The notes: generated by a model not told the origin, from the sequence alone. Positions 45,635 to 55,410 are shown, counted from the stretch's first letter. The stretch is 64,000 nucleotides of DNA from Lachnospiraceae bacterium (GCA_024690605.1 JAILOV010000008.1:1-64000), one strand, 5' to 3'. Program-made: numbers and translations.

Positions 45635-48600
45635 ATGACCATCTGGCTGAACAGTTTTTATGAGGCGTCGTTTTTCATCATCGCATCGGTGATCTGTTTT
45701 ACGGCACTCATTTTTCAGATCGTGGAGGGCAGGACGAAGAAGATGCAGAACCGCATCTTTATCCTGCTGCTTGTCATCACACTTTTTGGGGCGCTGGCCT
45801 CCGGACTGGTCGTTTTTGCCCGTCCTTATCTGCTGACCAGTGATACGGCACGTTTCTTATCGGACAGCGCACAATACCTCTATTTCGTGTTCCACACAAT
45901 GATGCCGGCGCTCTTCTACCTCTATGTGGCGCTGGTCAGCGGCGTGATCTATGCGCAGAGCAAACGGCGGCATATCCTTGTTCTGCTTCCCTGTGCGTTT
46001 GTCGAGGCACTGGTCCTCATCAATCCGGCCTTTCATCTGGTCTATTCCTACGGACCCGGACACGCGTTTGCCCGTGAATGGGGCGAGGGCGCGATCTACC
46101 TGATCTCCGCTTTTTATCTCGTGATCGCGATGGCGCATCTGCTTCGCTACTGGAGAATGCTCGCCTTCCGCAGAAGATGGGCGCTCCTGTACAGTTTTGG
46201 GATTGCCGTCCTCGGCATCGTGCTGCAGCTGATCTCCATCAAGGTGCTCGTGGAACTCCTGTTTGAGTCCATGGCCTTTGCCGGTCTCATGTTCACGGTG
46301 GAAAAGGAAGACGACCGCGTGGATGAATCGACCGGTGTCTACAACCGCAGCGCCATGCGCGCCGACATCGCCAACTACCTGCGTCTGAACATGTCCTTCC
46401 GCCTGATCTGCGTGCGCATCACCAATTCCGACATTTTACAGCGTGTCACCGGCTCGGCGGATTCCGATGCCATGCTGCGCGATGTGGCAAATTATCTGTC
46501 TTCCGTCCATCTGATCCACCACATCTACCGGGCCCAGTCTTCGGCGTTCCTGCTGGTCTGCCGGGATTTCTCCGCCGCGGATCAGCGCAATCTGGCCTTT
46601 GAGATCACCAAGCGCTTTGACCGCCCCTGGACGGGACACGGAACGGATCTCCGGCTCAAAGCCGTCCTGCTGCTCGCGGAGATGCCGGAGGAATACCATA
46701 CGATCGATGATCTGTTCCTCCTGTGCGACGGGGATCTGCCGCCGTCGGAGTCGCGCCGGATCCTCTCCGGCGAGGAACTGGATTTCCTCAAACGCAATCT
46801 GCAGGTGGAAGAGGCACTGATGCGCGGCTTCGCGGAGCACAGCTTCGAGATCTTCTACCAGCCGGTCTATCATCTGCGCAACCGTTCCATCCACGCGGCG
46901 GAGGCGATCCCGCTCCTGCATGACGCCAAACTCGGCATGATCCGGCCGGAGGAATTCCTGCCGATCGCCGCCAAAAACGATATCACGGGACGCATCAATG
47001 CACTGCTGATCGAAGAGATCTGCATCTTTCTCGCCAGCGGCATCCCGACGGAGATGGGCCTTACGCGCATCCTGGTGGTCCTCCCGGCACATCAGTGCCT
47101 GAATCCGACCTTTACCGAGGACCTGAAGAAAAACATCCGCAAATACAACGTGGATCCCTCGCTGATCAATTTTGAACTGCGGGAATTCGCTTCCGCCGGA
47201 GATTATGCGGCGCTGCAGCAGGTGCTGGAATCGATCCGGGATGCCGGCTTCCGGATCTCGCTCGGCCGCTTCGGCATCGGTGATTCCAATATCCAGCTGC
47301 TCACCATGCTGCCGTTTGATGTGATCAATATCGACCTGAACATGATGATCGGGAAAGGCAATGACGAGATCGGCTACCGCATCGTCGAGAACGGCGTCCG
47401 CATGATCAGCCGCATGCACAAGCAGATCCTGGTCAAGGGAATCGGTGACGAAGAACAGGTCAACAGGCTGTCCGAGCTGGATATCGATTTCCTGGAGGGA
47501 GACTACTACTCCAAGCCGGTGAGTCAGAACGAGCTGATCTCGATCCTGCGCGTGACCGAGGTCGCCCGCCGCGAGGAGCAGCAGGCGCGCGCACAGAGCG
47601 AAGCGAAATCCAGCTTCCTGGCCAACATGTCGCATGAGATCCGCACGCCGATCAACGCGATCCTGGGCATGAATGAGATGATCATCCGCGAGAGCGATGA
47701 CGAGACGATCCGCGGCTATGCCAGAGATATCGAGCGGGCCGGCAATTCGCTGCTGTCGCTGATCAACGATATCCTCGACTTCTCCAAGATCGAGGCCGGG
47801 AGCATGGAGATCGTGCTGGTGGAGTACGGACTCTCCTCGGTCATCAACGATGTCACCAATCTCGTGCACGGCAAGATGGATCAGAAGCGTCTCGAATTCA
47901 AACTCGATGTGGATGAGACGCTGCCTGAGCTTCTGTACGGTGATGAGATGCGCATCCGGCAGATCATGGTCAATCTGCTCAACAATGCCGTGAAGTATAC
48001 GGAAAAGGGAAGCGTCACGCTCTCCGTGCACGGGGACTACCTTGATGAAGACAGCATCATGCTCCGCATCGATATCATCGATACGGGGATCGGCATCAAA
48101 AAGGAGGATCTGGGCAAGCTCTTCGGCACCTTCCAGCGCGTGGATATGGAAAAGAACCGGACGGTGGAAGGCACGGGCCTGGGACTCGCGATCACGCAGA
48201 ATCTGTTGAAGCTCATGAGCGGCGAGATTCATGTGCAGAGCCGGTACGGGGAGGGATCCACCTTTTCCGTCACGCTTCCGCAGACGGTGCTTGACAGCCG
48301 CCCGATCGGCGATCTGAAGGAACGTTACCGGCAGCATGTCGAGAACATGACGGAATACCATGAGGCATTCACGGCACCGGACGCCAGGATTCTGGTGGTC
48401 GACGACACGCCGATGAATCTGACGGTCGTGAAGGGGCTGTTAAAGAAGACGCTCATCGCGATCGATACGGCACTCAGCGGCAGGGAATGTCTGGAAATGG
48501 TGCAGCAGACTCCCTATGACTGTGTGTTCCTGGATTACCGCATGCCGGAGATGGACGGTCTGATGACACTGAAGGCGATGCGTGAGCTCAAGGGCAGCCC

Positions 48601-49429
48601 AAATGACAAAACGCCCGTGATCGTGCTCACGGCCAACGCGCTCACGGGTGCCAGGGATCGATTCCTGGCGGAGGGCTTTGACGACTATCTCACCAAGCCG
48701 GTGGAAGCGCGCAAACTGGAGGAGACGCTGATGCAGTTCCTTCCGGACGATAAGGTACAGGTTGTCCGGCAGGAGGAACCGGAGGAGGCAGCGCAGCCGG
48801 AGGCGATGGATGAACGTCTCGTGCCCCTGCACGAGATGCTCCCCGAACTGGACATCCCGGTCGGCATCGAGCGATGCGGCGGCGCGGACGGCTATCTGGA
48901 CGCCGTGAAGATCTACAGTGATTCGCTGGAGGCCAAGAAGGAGGAGATCACGCGGTACTTTGCGGGAGAGGACTGGCCGAACTACACGATCCAGGTGCAC
49001 TCCTTAAAGAGCACTTCGCGTGTGATCGGAGCGATGGATCTCGGAGAGGCGGCCTGGGAGATGGAGCAGGCCGGAGACCGCCTGGATGTGGCGCTGATCA
49101 GGGAGAAGACCCCGGCATTGCTGGAAGCGCTGGAGGCGCTCGGCGATAAACTCCGCACCTTCCTCGGCGGCGGAGAGGAGGCACAGGCGGATGCCGATCT
49201 GCCGGCGATCGATGAGGTGACGCTTAAAGAAGCGTGGCAGACGCTCCGGGATTTTGCTTCGCAGATGGATTATGAGGACAGCGTCTTTGTGCTGGATGAA
49301 CTGAGGGGCTACGCGCTTTCCGAGGCGGACCGGACACGCGTGAAAAAGCTTTCGGATGCGCTGGAGCTGCTGGATTGGGATGCCATGCTCGCGGCGCTTG
49401 AGGACACTGCCGGAGGGACGAACGGATGA
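45635..49429 (+). CDS. Hybrid histidine kinase: TM region, degenerate GGDEF, degenerate EAL, HisKA-HATPase, REC, Hpt
   Basis: STGVYNRSAMRAD; YQPVYHLRNRSIHAAEAI; SSFLANMSHEIRTPINAILGM; ILVVDDTPMNL; VHSLKSTSRVIGA. Confidence 0.88.
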   Translation: MTIWLNSFYEASFFIIASVICFTALIFQIVEGRTKKMQNRIFILLLVITLFGALASGLVVFARPYLLTSDTARFLSDSAQYLYFVFHTMMPALFYLYVALVSGVIYAQSKRRHILVLLPCAFVEALVLINPAFHLVYSYGPGHAFAREWGEGAIYLISAFYLVIAMAHLLRYWRMLAFRRRWALLYSFGIAVLGIVLQLISIKVLVELLFESMAFAGLMFTVEKEDDRVDESTGVYNRSAMRADIANYLRLNMSFRLICVRITNSDILQRVTGSADSDAMLRDVANYLSSVHLIHHIYRAQSSAFLLVCRDFSAADQRNLAFEITKRFDRPWTGHGTDLRLKAVLLLAEMPEEYHTIDDLFLLCDGDLPPSESRRILSGEELDFLKRNLQVEEALMRGFAEHSFEIFYQPVYHLRNRSIHAAEAIPLLHDAKLGMIRPEEFLPIAAKNDITGRINALLIEEICIFLASGIPTEMGLTRILVVLPAHQCLNPTFTEDLKKNIRKYNVDPSLINFELREFASAGDYAALQQVLESIRDAGFRISLGRFGIGDSNIQLLTMLPFDVINIDLNMMIGKGNDEIGYRIVENGVRMISRMHKQILVKGIGDEEQVNRLSELDIDFLEGDYYSKPVSQNELISILRVTEVARREEQQARAQSEAKSSFLANMSHEIRTPINAILGMNEMIIRESDDETIRGYARDIERAGNSLLSLINDILDFSKIEAGSMEIVLVEYGLSSVINDVTNLVHGKMDQKRLEFKLDVDETLPELLYGDEMRIRQIMVNLLNNAVKYTEKGSVTLSVHGDYLDEDSIMLRIDIIDTGIGIKKEDLGKLFGTFQRVDMEKNRTVEGTGLGLAITQNLLKLMSGEIHVQSRYGEGSTFSVTLPQTVLDSRPIGDLKERYRQHVENMTEYHEAFTAPDARILVVDDTPMNLTVVKGLLKKTLIAIDTALSGRECLEMVQQTPYDCVFLDYRMPEMDGLMTLKAMRELKGSPNDKTPVIVLTANALTGARDRFLAEGFDDYLTKPVEARKLEETLMQFLPDDKVQVVRQEEPEEAAQPEAMDERLVPLHEMLPELDIPVGIERCGGADGYLDAVKIYSDSLEAKKEEITRYFAGEDWPNYTIQVHSLKSTSRVIGAMDLGEAAWEMEQAGDRLDVALIREKTPALLEALEALGDKLRTFLGGGEEAQADADLPAIDEVTLKEAWQTLRDFASQMDYEDSVFVLDELRGYALSEADRTRVKKLSDALELLDWDAMLAALEDTAGGTNG

Positions 49430-51339
49430 CGGTCTACGAGTTTATCAATCAGTCGGCTTTCTATCTGGCAACAATCCTGGTGTCTGTTTCCTGCCTGATC
49501 TACACGCTGGCCCAGCGTCACACGGACCGGCCGCAGAACACCATCTTCATGATGGCGGGGGTTTCCATCACGCTCTCTGCGATCTTTGAGATGGTCAGCC
49601 GGTATCAGATGACCCACGAAGTGTCGGGAGAAACACAGCGGATCGCCCTGCAGATATCGGTCTTCATGTATTTCCTGCTGCACGCCATGCTCCCGATGTT
49701 TTTCTACTATTACACGCTCTTCGCCACCAAGAATTTCCAGAGAATACAGACGGTCATGCACACGCTCTCCCTGGTGCCGTTTATCGTCGCGGAGATCCTG
49801 GTCCTCATCAATCCCTGGGTGCATCTGGTCTGGTACATCGACGGGTCAATGGGCTATCACAGGAATGCCGGCATTTATCTCTACTATCTGCTGAACACCT
49901 TTTATCTGGTGCTCGGTCTGCGGATGCTCTTTTTTGAATGGGCGGCGATCTCCGTAAAGAAGAGCAGGATCCTTGTCTATTCCGTGACGACCGGGCTTGT
50001 CGGCATTCTGGTGCAGCTGTTCAACACCTATGCAAAGACCGAACTGTTCGCCGAGGCGATCGGATTCATGGGGCTGATGCTCGCGCTGGAATATGACGAG
50101 GACAGACTGGATACGGCAACGGGTGTCTACAACCGGAGCGCGCTGCTTCAGGACACCAAGAGCTATTTTGAGAACGGACGCAAGTTCTATGCGATCTGCG
50201 TCCGCATCATCAATATGGAACTGCTGCAGCGCACGCTCGGCGCCTCCGACAACGAGGAGATTTTCCGCATGGTGGCGGATTACTTAAAGAGCGTGCATCC
50301 GCGGTACATGATCTACCGGGCGACGCCGACGGCCTTTGTGCTGCTGAACCTGCGCGGCAATGAGGGACAGGTGCGTTTCCTCTCCCAGATGATCTCCTGG
50401 AAGATGGAGGAGGGCTGGGAATTCCAGGGTCGCAGTTTGCCGCTGCACGGTGTGCTGCTCTATGCCGGTGTGCCGGACGAACTGCATTCCTCCGATGATA
50501 TCCTGCTCATGTGCGAATCGCCGATCCCGAATGCCGAGAACGGTTCGATCCTGGTCGGTGAGGATCTCAGGGCGATCCTTTACAGGGCCAATCTCGAAAC
50601 GGCGCTGCACCGGGGGCTGTCCGAGCACAATTTCCGCGTGTATTATCAGCCGGTCTACACGGCGGACGGCACGCACATGTATTCCGCGGAATCCCTGATC
50701 CGCCTGAACGACCCGGAATTCGGCGAACTGTTCCCGGGTGAATTCATCCCCGCGGCCGAGCGCAACGGCATGATCGAGCAGCTTGGCGAGTACACGCTGG
50801 AGGAGGTCTGCCGATTCCTGGAATCGGGTGTTCCGGAAAAACTGGGCATCCGCTATATCAATGTCAATCTGTCGGTCGTGCAGTGCATGAACCCCGATTT
50901 CGCGGTCCGGGTCAAGCGGATCGTTGACCGGCACGCGGTCCTTCCCTCCTGGATCAATTTTGAGATCACGGAGACGATGGCGGCACTGGACTATGTGATG
51001 CTCGACGCGACCATCAAGGAACTCAAGGCGGAGGGCTTCATGTTCTCCATGGAGGGATACGGAACCGGGTTCTCCAATTTGTACTCCATTTTTTCTCTGG
51101 ATTTTGATATGATAAAAATGGACAAGCGTCTTCTCTGGGACGCGGAAAAGAGTGAGGACGGTATGACGATCCTGGAAAACAGCGTGCGGCTCGTGCATGA
51201 GCTTTCGCACGAGGTGGTCGTCGTCGGTGTCGAGACCAAGGAACAGTTTGAGCGCGCAAGAAAGCTGGCGGTGGACTGGTATCAGGGCAATTATTTCTCG
51301 CGCCCCCTGACGCGCAGCGAACTGGAAAAGATGATATAA
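49426..51339 (+). CDS. Membrane protein with degenerate GGDEF and EAL domains
   Basis: Same TM scaffold as preceding gene; ATGVYNRSALLQD; YQPVYTADGTHMYSAESLIRL; NFEITET; SMEGYGTGFSN. Confidence 0.87.
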   Translation: MTVYEFINQSAFYLATILVSVSCLIYTLAQRHTDRPQNTIFMMAGVSITLSAIFEMVSRYQMTHEVSGETQRIALQISVFMYFLLHAMLPMFFYYYTLFATKNFQRIQTVMHTLSLVPFIVAEILVLINPWVHLVWYIDGSMGYHRNAGIYLYYLLNTFYLVLGLRMLFFEWAAISVKKSRILVYSVTTGLVGILVQLFNTYAKTELFAEAIGFMGLMLALEYDEDRLDTATGVYNRSALLQDTKSYFENGRKFYAICVRIINMELLQRTLGASDNEEIFRMVADYLKSVHPRYMIYRATPTAFVLLNLRGNEGQVRFLSQMISWKMEEGWEFQGRSLPLHGVLLYAGVPDELHSSDDILLMCESPIPNAENGSILVGEDLRAILYRANLETALHRGLSEHNFRVYYQPVYTADGTHMYSAESLIRLNDPEFGELFPGEFIPAAERNGMIEQLGEYTLEEVCRFLESGVPEKLGIRYINVNLSVVQCMNPDFAVRVKRIVDRHAVLPSWINFEITETMAALDYVMLDATIKELKAEGFMFSMEGYGTGFSNLYSIFSLDFDMIKMDKRLLWDAEKSEDGMTILENSVRLVHELSHEVVVVGVETKEQFERARKLAVDWYQGNYFSRPLTRSELEKMI

Positions 51340-51360
51340 TAATCTTTTGAGGTGACGGAA

Positions 51361-52143
51361 ATGGATTTTTCGAAGGACAAAACACATGTGCTTGTGATCA
51401 GCGCCAAGGAGACCTTTATCTCCAAGGCGCTGCAGCGGAGTCTCCGCGATGCCGGCTACGATGTTTCCTATTCTCCGGCCGAGGTGGAGAACATATCGGA
51501 TTTCACCGAAACGGTCAATATGTATATCCTCTATATGGACGAGGAAATGGAAAACGCCATGAAGCTGCTGGTCTTTCTCAAAGATCTCAGCATCGAGGAG
51601 GACAAAATGGTCATCCTCATCGGCACACCTGCCGAGTTTGAAACGGCGACCTCCGTGCTTCCCAAGGAAAACCTGGCCGCGTGGTTCGAACGGCCGATCG
51701 ACATGCGCGCGCTTCTTGACAAGGTCAAGCTCCTCACGGACAAGCGGGCCATTGAGAACAGGAAGAAGAGCATCCTGGTCGTGGACGACGATGTCACCTA
51801 TCTGCGCATGGTGCATTCCTGGCTCAAGAGCAAATACCGCGTGTCGATCGTGAATTCCGGGATGCAGGCCATCACGTGGCTTGCGCGCAATCAGGTGGAT
51901 CTGGTGCTTCTCGACTATGAGATGCCGGTCACCTCGGGGCCGTCCGTACTTGAGATGTTAAAGAGCGAGGTGGCGACCAGCGACATCCCGGTCATGTTCC
52001 TGACCGGCAAGAGCGACCGCGCGAGCATCAGCAAGGTGATCGGGCTCAAGCCCGACCGTTACCTGTTAAAGACCATCAGCAGAGAAGAACTCCTGGAAGA
52101 GCTGGACCGGTTCTTTATCGCACGCAAGATGGAGCTGGAATGA
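51361..52143 (+). CDS. Tandem REC-domain response regulator (first receiver degenerate)
   Basis: Second domain KSILVVDDDVTYLRMVHSWLKS...VDLVLLDYEMPVTSGP...FLTGKSD; first domain HVLVISAKETFISKAL lacks the acidic pair. Confidence 0.85.
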   Translation: MDFSKDKTHVLVISAKETFISKALQRSLRDAGYDVSYSPAEVENISDFTETVNMYILYMDEEMENAMKLLVFLKDLSIEEDKMVILIGTPAEFETATSVLPKENLAAWFERPIDMRALLDKVKLLTDKRAIENRKKSILVVDDDVTYLRMVHSWLKSKYRVSIVNSGMQAITWLARNQVDLVLLDYEMPVTSGPSVLEMLKSEVATSDIPVMFLTGKSDRASISKVIGLKPDRYLLKTISREELLEELDRFFIARKMELE

Positions 52144-52144
52144 C

Positions 52145-53083
52145 ATGACGGACAGGGGGCGTGCCGGGGCAGGCGGCGTGTTGCTGCTTCTTCTCGCGGC
52201 TCTGATCTGGGGGATCGCTTTTGTCGCGCAGTCGATCGGCGCGGAGCATGTCGGACCGTTTACCTTCCTTGCACTCAGGAGCTGGCTGGGGGTGTTTGTC
52301 CTGCTTCCGGTGGTCGCGGTCCGGGCGGGGAAGCGACAGAAACAGCAGGTGACGCGGCAGGACGGGAGTTCAAAGGGAGAGCGGCTTCGGCCGCTTTTTG
52401 TCGGCGGACTCTGCACCGGTTTTTTTCTTTTTGCCGCAAGCGCCGCACAGCAGATCGGGATCGCGTCGACGACCGCCGGGAAATCCGGTTTTATCACGGC
52501 AATGTATGTGATCCTGGTGCCGATCGTCTCGGTGCTCCTGCGCAGGAGCCCGCCGCGCCGGATCTGGGTCTGTGTCGCGCTGTCGGTCCTGGGACTGTAT
52601 CTTCTGTGCATGGCGGAAGGCGGCAGGATGGGAACGGGAGATCTGTGGACGCTGTTGTGCGCGCTCCTGTTCACTTTTCAGATCCTCTGCATCAGTCACT
52701 ACGTGAAGATCACGGACAGCGTGGAACTGACCTGCGTGGAATTCGTGTTCGAGGCGCTCTTTGCCACCGCAGTCATGCTCGTCCTGGAGCGGGGGACCGC
52801 CCGGGAGGCAATCCTGGCAGCCATGCCGGCGATCCTCTACGCGGGCATCTTCTCGAGCGGTGTGGGCTACACGCTGCAGACGGTCGGAGAACGCCGCGTG
52901 AGTCCGCCCGTCGCATCGCTGGCGATGTGCATGGAAAGTGTTTTCAGCGCGCTCTTCGGATGGCTGATCCTCGGTGAAACCCTCACGATGAGGGAATTCG
53001 CGGGATGCGCGCTCATGTTCGGTTCGATCCTGCTGGCGGAGATGCCGGTGGAATCCCTGTTCGGAAAAAGGAGGCAGCTTTGA
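52145..53083 (+). CDS. EamA/DMT family transporter
   Basis: AALIWGIAFVAQSIGAEHVGPFTFLALRSWLGVFVLLP; two EamA halves. Confidence 0.9.
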   Translation: MTDRGRAGAGGVLLLLLAALIWGIAFVAQSIGAEHVGPFTFLALRSWLGVFVLLPVVAVRAGKRQKQQVTRQDGSSKGERLRPLFVGGLCTGFFLFAASAAQQIGIASTTAGKSGFITAMYVILVPIVSVLLRRSPPRRIWVCVALSVLGLYLLCMAEGGRMGTGDLWTLLCALLFTFQILCISHYVKITDSVELTCVEFVFEALFATAVMLVLERGTAREAILAAMPAILYAGIFSSGVGYTLQTVGERRVSPPVASLAMCMESVFSALFGWLILGETLTMREFAGCALMFGSILLAEMPVESLFGKRRQL

Positions 53084-54228
53084 AATTCTGGAGGAATCTG
53101 AAGGGACAGCCCTGGGCCAACACAGCGATCGCGGCGTGCATCGCGGTACTGTTTTATGTGCTCATCACCCATCTGGAGATCTTTGTCGTCGCGCTCTCGG
53201 CGGTGTACAGCTGGACCCGGCCGGTCATTCTGGGCGTGGTGATCGCCTATGTTCTGGATCCCTTTGCCAAATGGCTCGAGCGCGTGCCGCTTTCAAAGAT
53301 CCGGAAAGGGAATCTCCGGCGTGTGATCGCGACGGCACTGACCGTGATCTCCGTGCTGTTCCTCATCGTTTTTCTGATGGCACTGCTCATTCCGCAGCTG
53401 ATCGACAGCGTCGCGACCTTTGTTTCCAATTTCGGCTCCTACAGCCAGTCGCTGCAGGGACTGCTCAGACAGCTGGAGCAGCGCGCCGCGGGCGGGCCGA
53501 TCGATCTCGATGACATGTTTGTCCGGATCGAGGATGTTCTCGGTTCTCTGACAACGCTCATCACGGATAATATCGGCAGCATCGGCGGCGTGGCGACGAG
53601 CATCGGCTCGAGCGTCGTGGACGCCGTGCTGGCGTTTATCGTTGCCATCTATTTTCTTGCGGCAAAACACCGCATGAAGGCGATGATCTCGAGATTTCTG
53701 CATCTGATCCTCAGTGACGCGCGCTATGAACGCGCGTCCGGCTACTGGAAGCGCTGCAACGAGATCTTCATCCGCTTCATCGCCTATGATCTTCTGGACG
53801 CGCTGATCGTCGGCGTGGTCAACAGCATCTTCATGCTGATCGCCGGCATTCCCTACAGTGTGCTGATCTCCGTGATCGTGGGGGTGACCAATCTTGCACC
53901 CACCTTTGGCCCCGTGGTCGGCGCGATCCTCGGCGGCCTGATCCTTGTGCTGGTGAATCCGTGGTACGCGCTCTGGTTCCTGATCTTCACGATCGTGCTG
54001 CAGATCATCGACGGCTATGTGATCAAGCCCAAGCTCTTCGGCGGTTCCCTCGGCGTGCCTGCGGTCTGGATCCTGGTCACTTTGATCATCGGCGGCCGGA
54101 TGTTCGGCGTTCCCGGCATCCTGCTCGCGATCCCGGTTGCCGCGATCATCATGCTCATCTGTCAGGAACTGTTTCCGCAGCTCTTTGCTTCCGCGGAACA
54201 GAGGCAGGATCCGCCGGATGCGGCATGA
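53080..54228 (+). CDS. AI-2E family transporter
   Basis: VTNLAPTFGPVVGAILGGLILVLVNPW; LQIIDGYVIKPKLFGGSLGVPAVWILVTLIIGGRMFGVPGILLAIP; TTG start overlapping previous stop. Confidence 0.88.
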   Translation: MKFWRNLKGQPWANTAIAACIAVLFYVLITHLEIFVVALSAVYSWTRPVILGVVIAYVLDPFAKWLERVPLSKIRKGNLRRVIATALTVISVLFLIVFLMALLIPQLIDSVATFVSNFGSYSQSLQGLLRQLEQRAAGGPIDLDDMFVRIEDVLGSLTTLITDNIGSIGGVATSIGSSVVDAVLAFIVAIYFLAAKHRMKAMISRFLHLILSDARYERASGYWKRCNEIFIRFIAYDLLDALIVGVVNSIFMLIAGIPYSVLISVIVGVTNLAPTFGPVVGAILGGLILVLVNPWYALWFLIFTIVLQIIDGYVIKPKLFGGSLGVPAVWILVTLIIGGRMFGVPGILLAIPVAAIIMLICQELFPQLFASAEQRQDPPDAA

Positions 54229-54908
54229 GCTTCGCGCATGCCTTTTTCGGTTTTGTCCCGCGACATATCCCGAACAGTCTGACGCTGTTTGTCTATGATC
54301 TTCTGAGTCGTCACGGCAGGCTGCCTTCTTTTTCCGCGCCGGTTCCCGGCTGCGGATCCGGAGAGGATCTCCCCGAAACACGCGAACCCGTCCTGATCGA
54401 GGATCAGAGACGACGCGCGCAGGAACCGTTCGGCCGCTCCACGGTGGCCCATGCCGGCTGCGAGGTGATCGCCCTGTACAACGCGCTGTCCGCTCTGTAC
54501 GGGCGGGAGATCATCCCGTTTCCGGAACTGATCCGTCTGTTCCGGCATCGGGGCATGGCACTCGGCGGACGCTGGGGGACATCGCCCAGATCGCTCTTCC
54601 GTTTCCTCGTGGTTCTTTCCCGGCAGTGTCCGCTGCGGATCGAAGCGACGAGCGACCTCTCGCGTTTTGAAGAGCTGGCGGAGCGGTATTCCTGTCTGAT
54701 CCTGAGTTTCTTCAATGACGGCGGGGACATCCGCCGCGGTGTGCATACCGTGTGTCTCACGCGTACCGCGGGAGGATTCGTCGCCCACAATCTCACCGAG
54801 GACGGGAAACCCCGCGGGCCGTTCTCCGATGTCACCCGTGCGCTCGCAAACGCAGGCGGCGGACGCGCACGGGGGCTCTATCTGATCGGGGTCGGAAAAA
54901 ACGGCTGA
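54225..54908 (+). CDS. Putative C39-like/papain-like cysteine peptidase-fold protein
   Basis: STVAHAGCEVIALYNALSALYG...HTVCLTRTAGGFVAHNLTEDG; ATGA overlap with upstream gene. Confidence 0.5.
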   Translation: MSFAHAFFGFVPRHIPNSLTLFVYDLLSRHGRLPSFSAPVPGCGSGEDLPETREPVLIEDQRRRAQEPFGRSTVAHAGCEVIALYNALSALYGREIIPFPELIRLFRHRGMALGGRWGTSPRSLFRFLVVLSRQCPLRIEATSDLSRFEELAERYSCLILSFFNDGGDIRRGVHTVCLTRTAGGFVAHNLTEDGKPRGPFSDVTRALANAGGGRARGLYLIGVGKNG

Positions 54909-54968
54909 ACCGCGGACAGGTTATCTGATCCCGACCATCTGAAATTTTCCAACGATCCAGATTTCCTC

Positions 54969-54997
54969 TTGACAGACAGATAAGGAACGGATATACT
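54969..54997 (+). promoter_or_regulatory. Consensus sigma-A promoter of the ArsR/HMA/CadA operon
   Basis: TTGACA-17 bp-TATACT. Confidence 0.9.
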
Positions 54998-54998
54998 C

Positions 54999-55024
54999 AA
55001 CATATGAACAATTGTTCATATGTT
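54999..55024 (+). promoter_or_regulatory. Perfect 26-bp palindromic operator (ArsR/SmtB type)
   Basis: AACATATGAACAATTGTTCATATGTT is its own reverse complement and lies just downstream of the -10. Confidence 0.9.
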
Positions 55025-55050
55025 TGCGTAGAGTGAGCAAGGAGGATCGG

Positions 55051-55410
55051 ATGAGCCTTAAGGATGTGGAACAGTGCGAAGTGAGAGAACTCCATCCGGA
55101 GAAACTGCGGATCGCGCGCGCGTCGATGCCGGATGAGGATGAGATCGCGGACCTCGCGGAACTGTTCAAGGTGTTCGGGGATTCGACCAGAATGCGGATC
55201 CTGTTCGCGCTTTTTGATACGGAGATCTGTGTCTGCGACCTCGCGGAGACACTTTCCATGACCCAGTCGGCGGTCTCCCATCAGCTGCGCATCTTAAAAC
55301 AGGCACATCTGATCGGGGCACGCAGGGAGGGCAAGAGCATTTTTTATTCTCTGGCAGACGATCATGTGCGCACGATCATCGGTCAGGGAAGGGAACATAT
55401 TGAGGAGTAG
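55051..55410 (+). CDS. ArsR/SmtB family metalloregulator (CadC-like)
   Basis: LAELFKVFGDSTRMRILFALFDTEICVCDLAETLSMTQSAVSHQLRILKQAHLIGARREGKSIFYSLADDHV. Confidence 0.94.
   Translation: MSLKDVEQCEVRELHPEKLRIARASMPDEDEIADLAELFKVFGDSTRMRILFALFDTEICVCDLAETLSMTQSAVSHQLRILKQAHLIGARREGKSIFYSLADDHVRTIIGQGREHIEE

Noticed and set aside
46436-48361. 641-aa minus-strand ORF
   Set aside because: Shadow ORF antisense to the hybrid histidine kinase.
50284-51816. 510-aa minus-strand ORF
   Set aside because: Antisense to the GGDEF/EAL and tandem-REC genes, with no recognised motifs.
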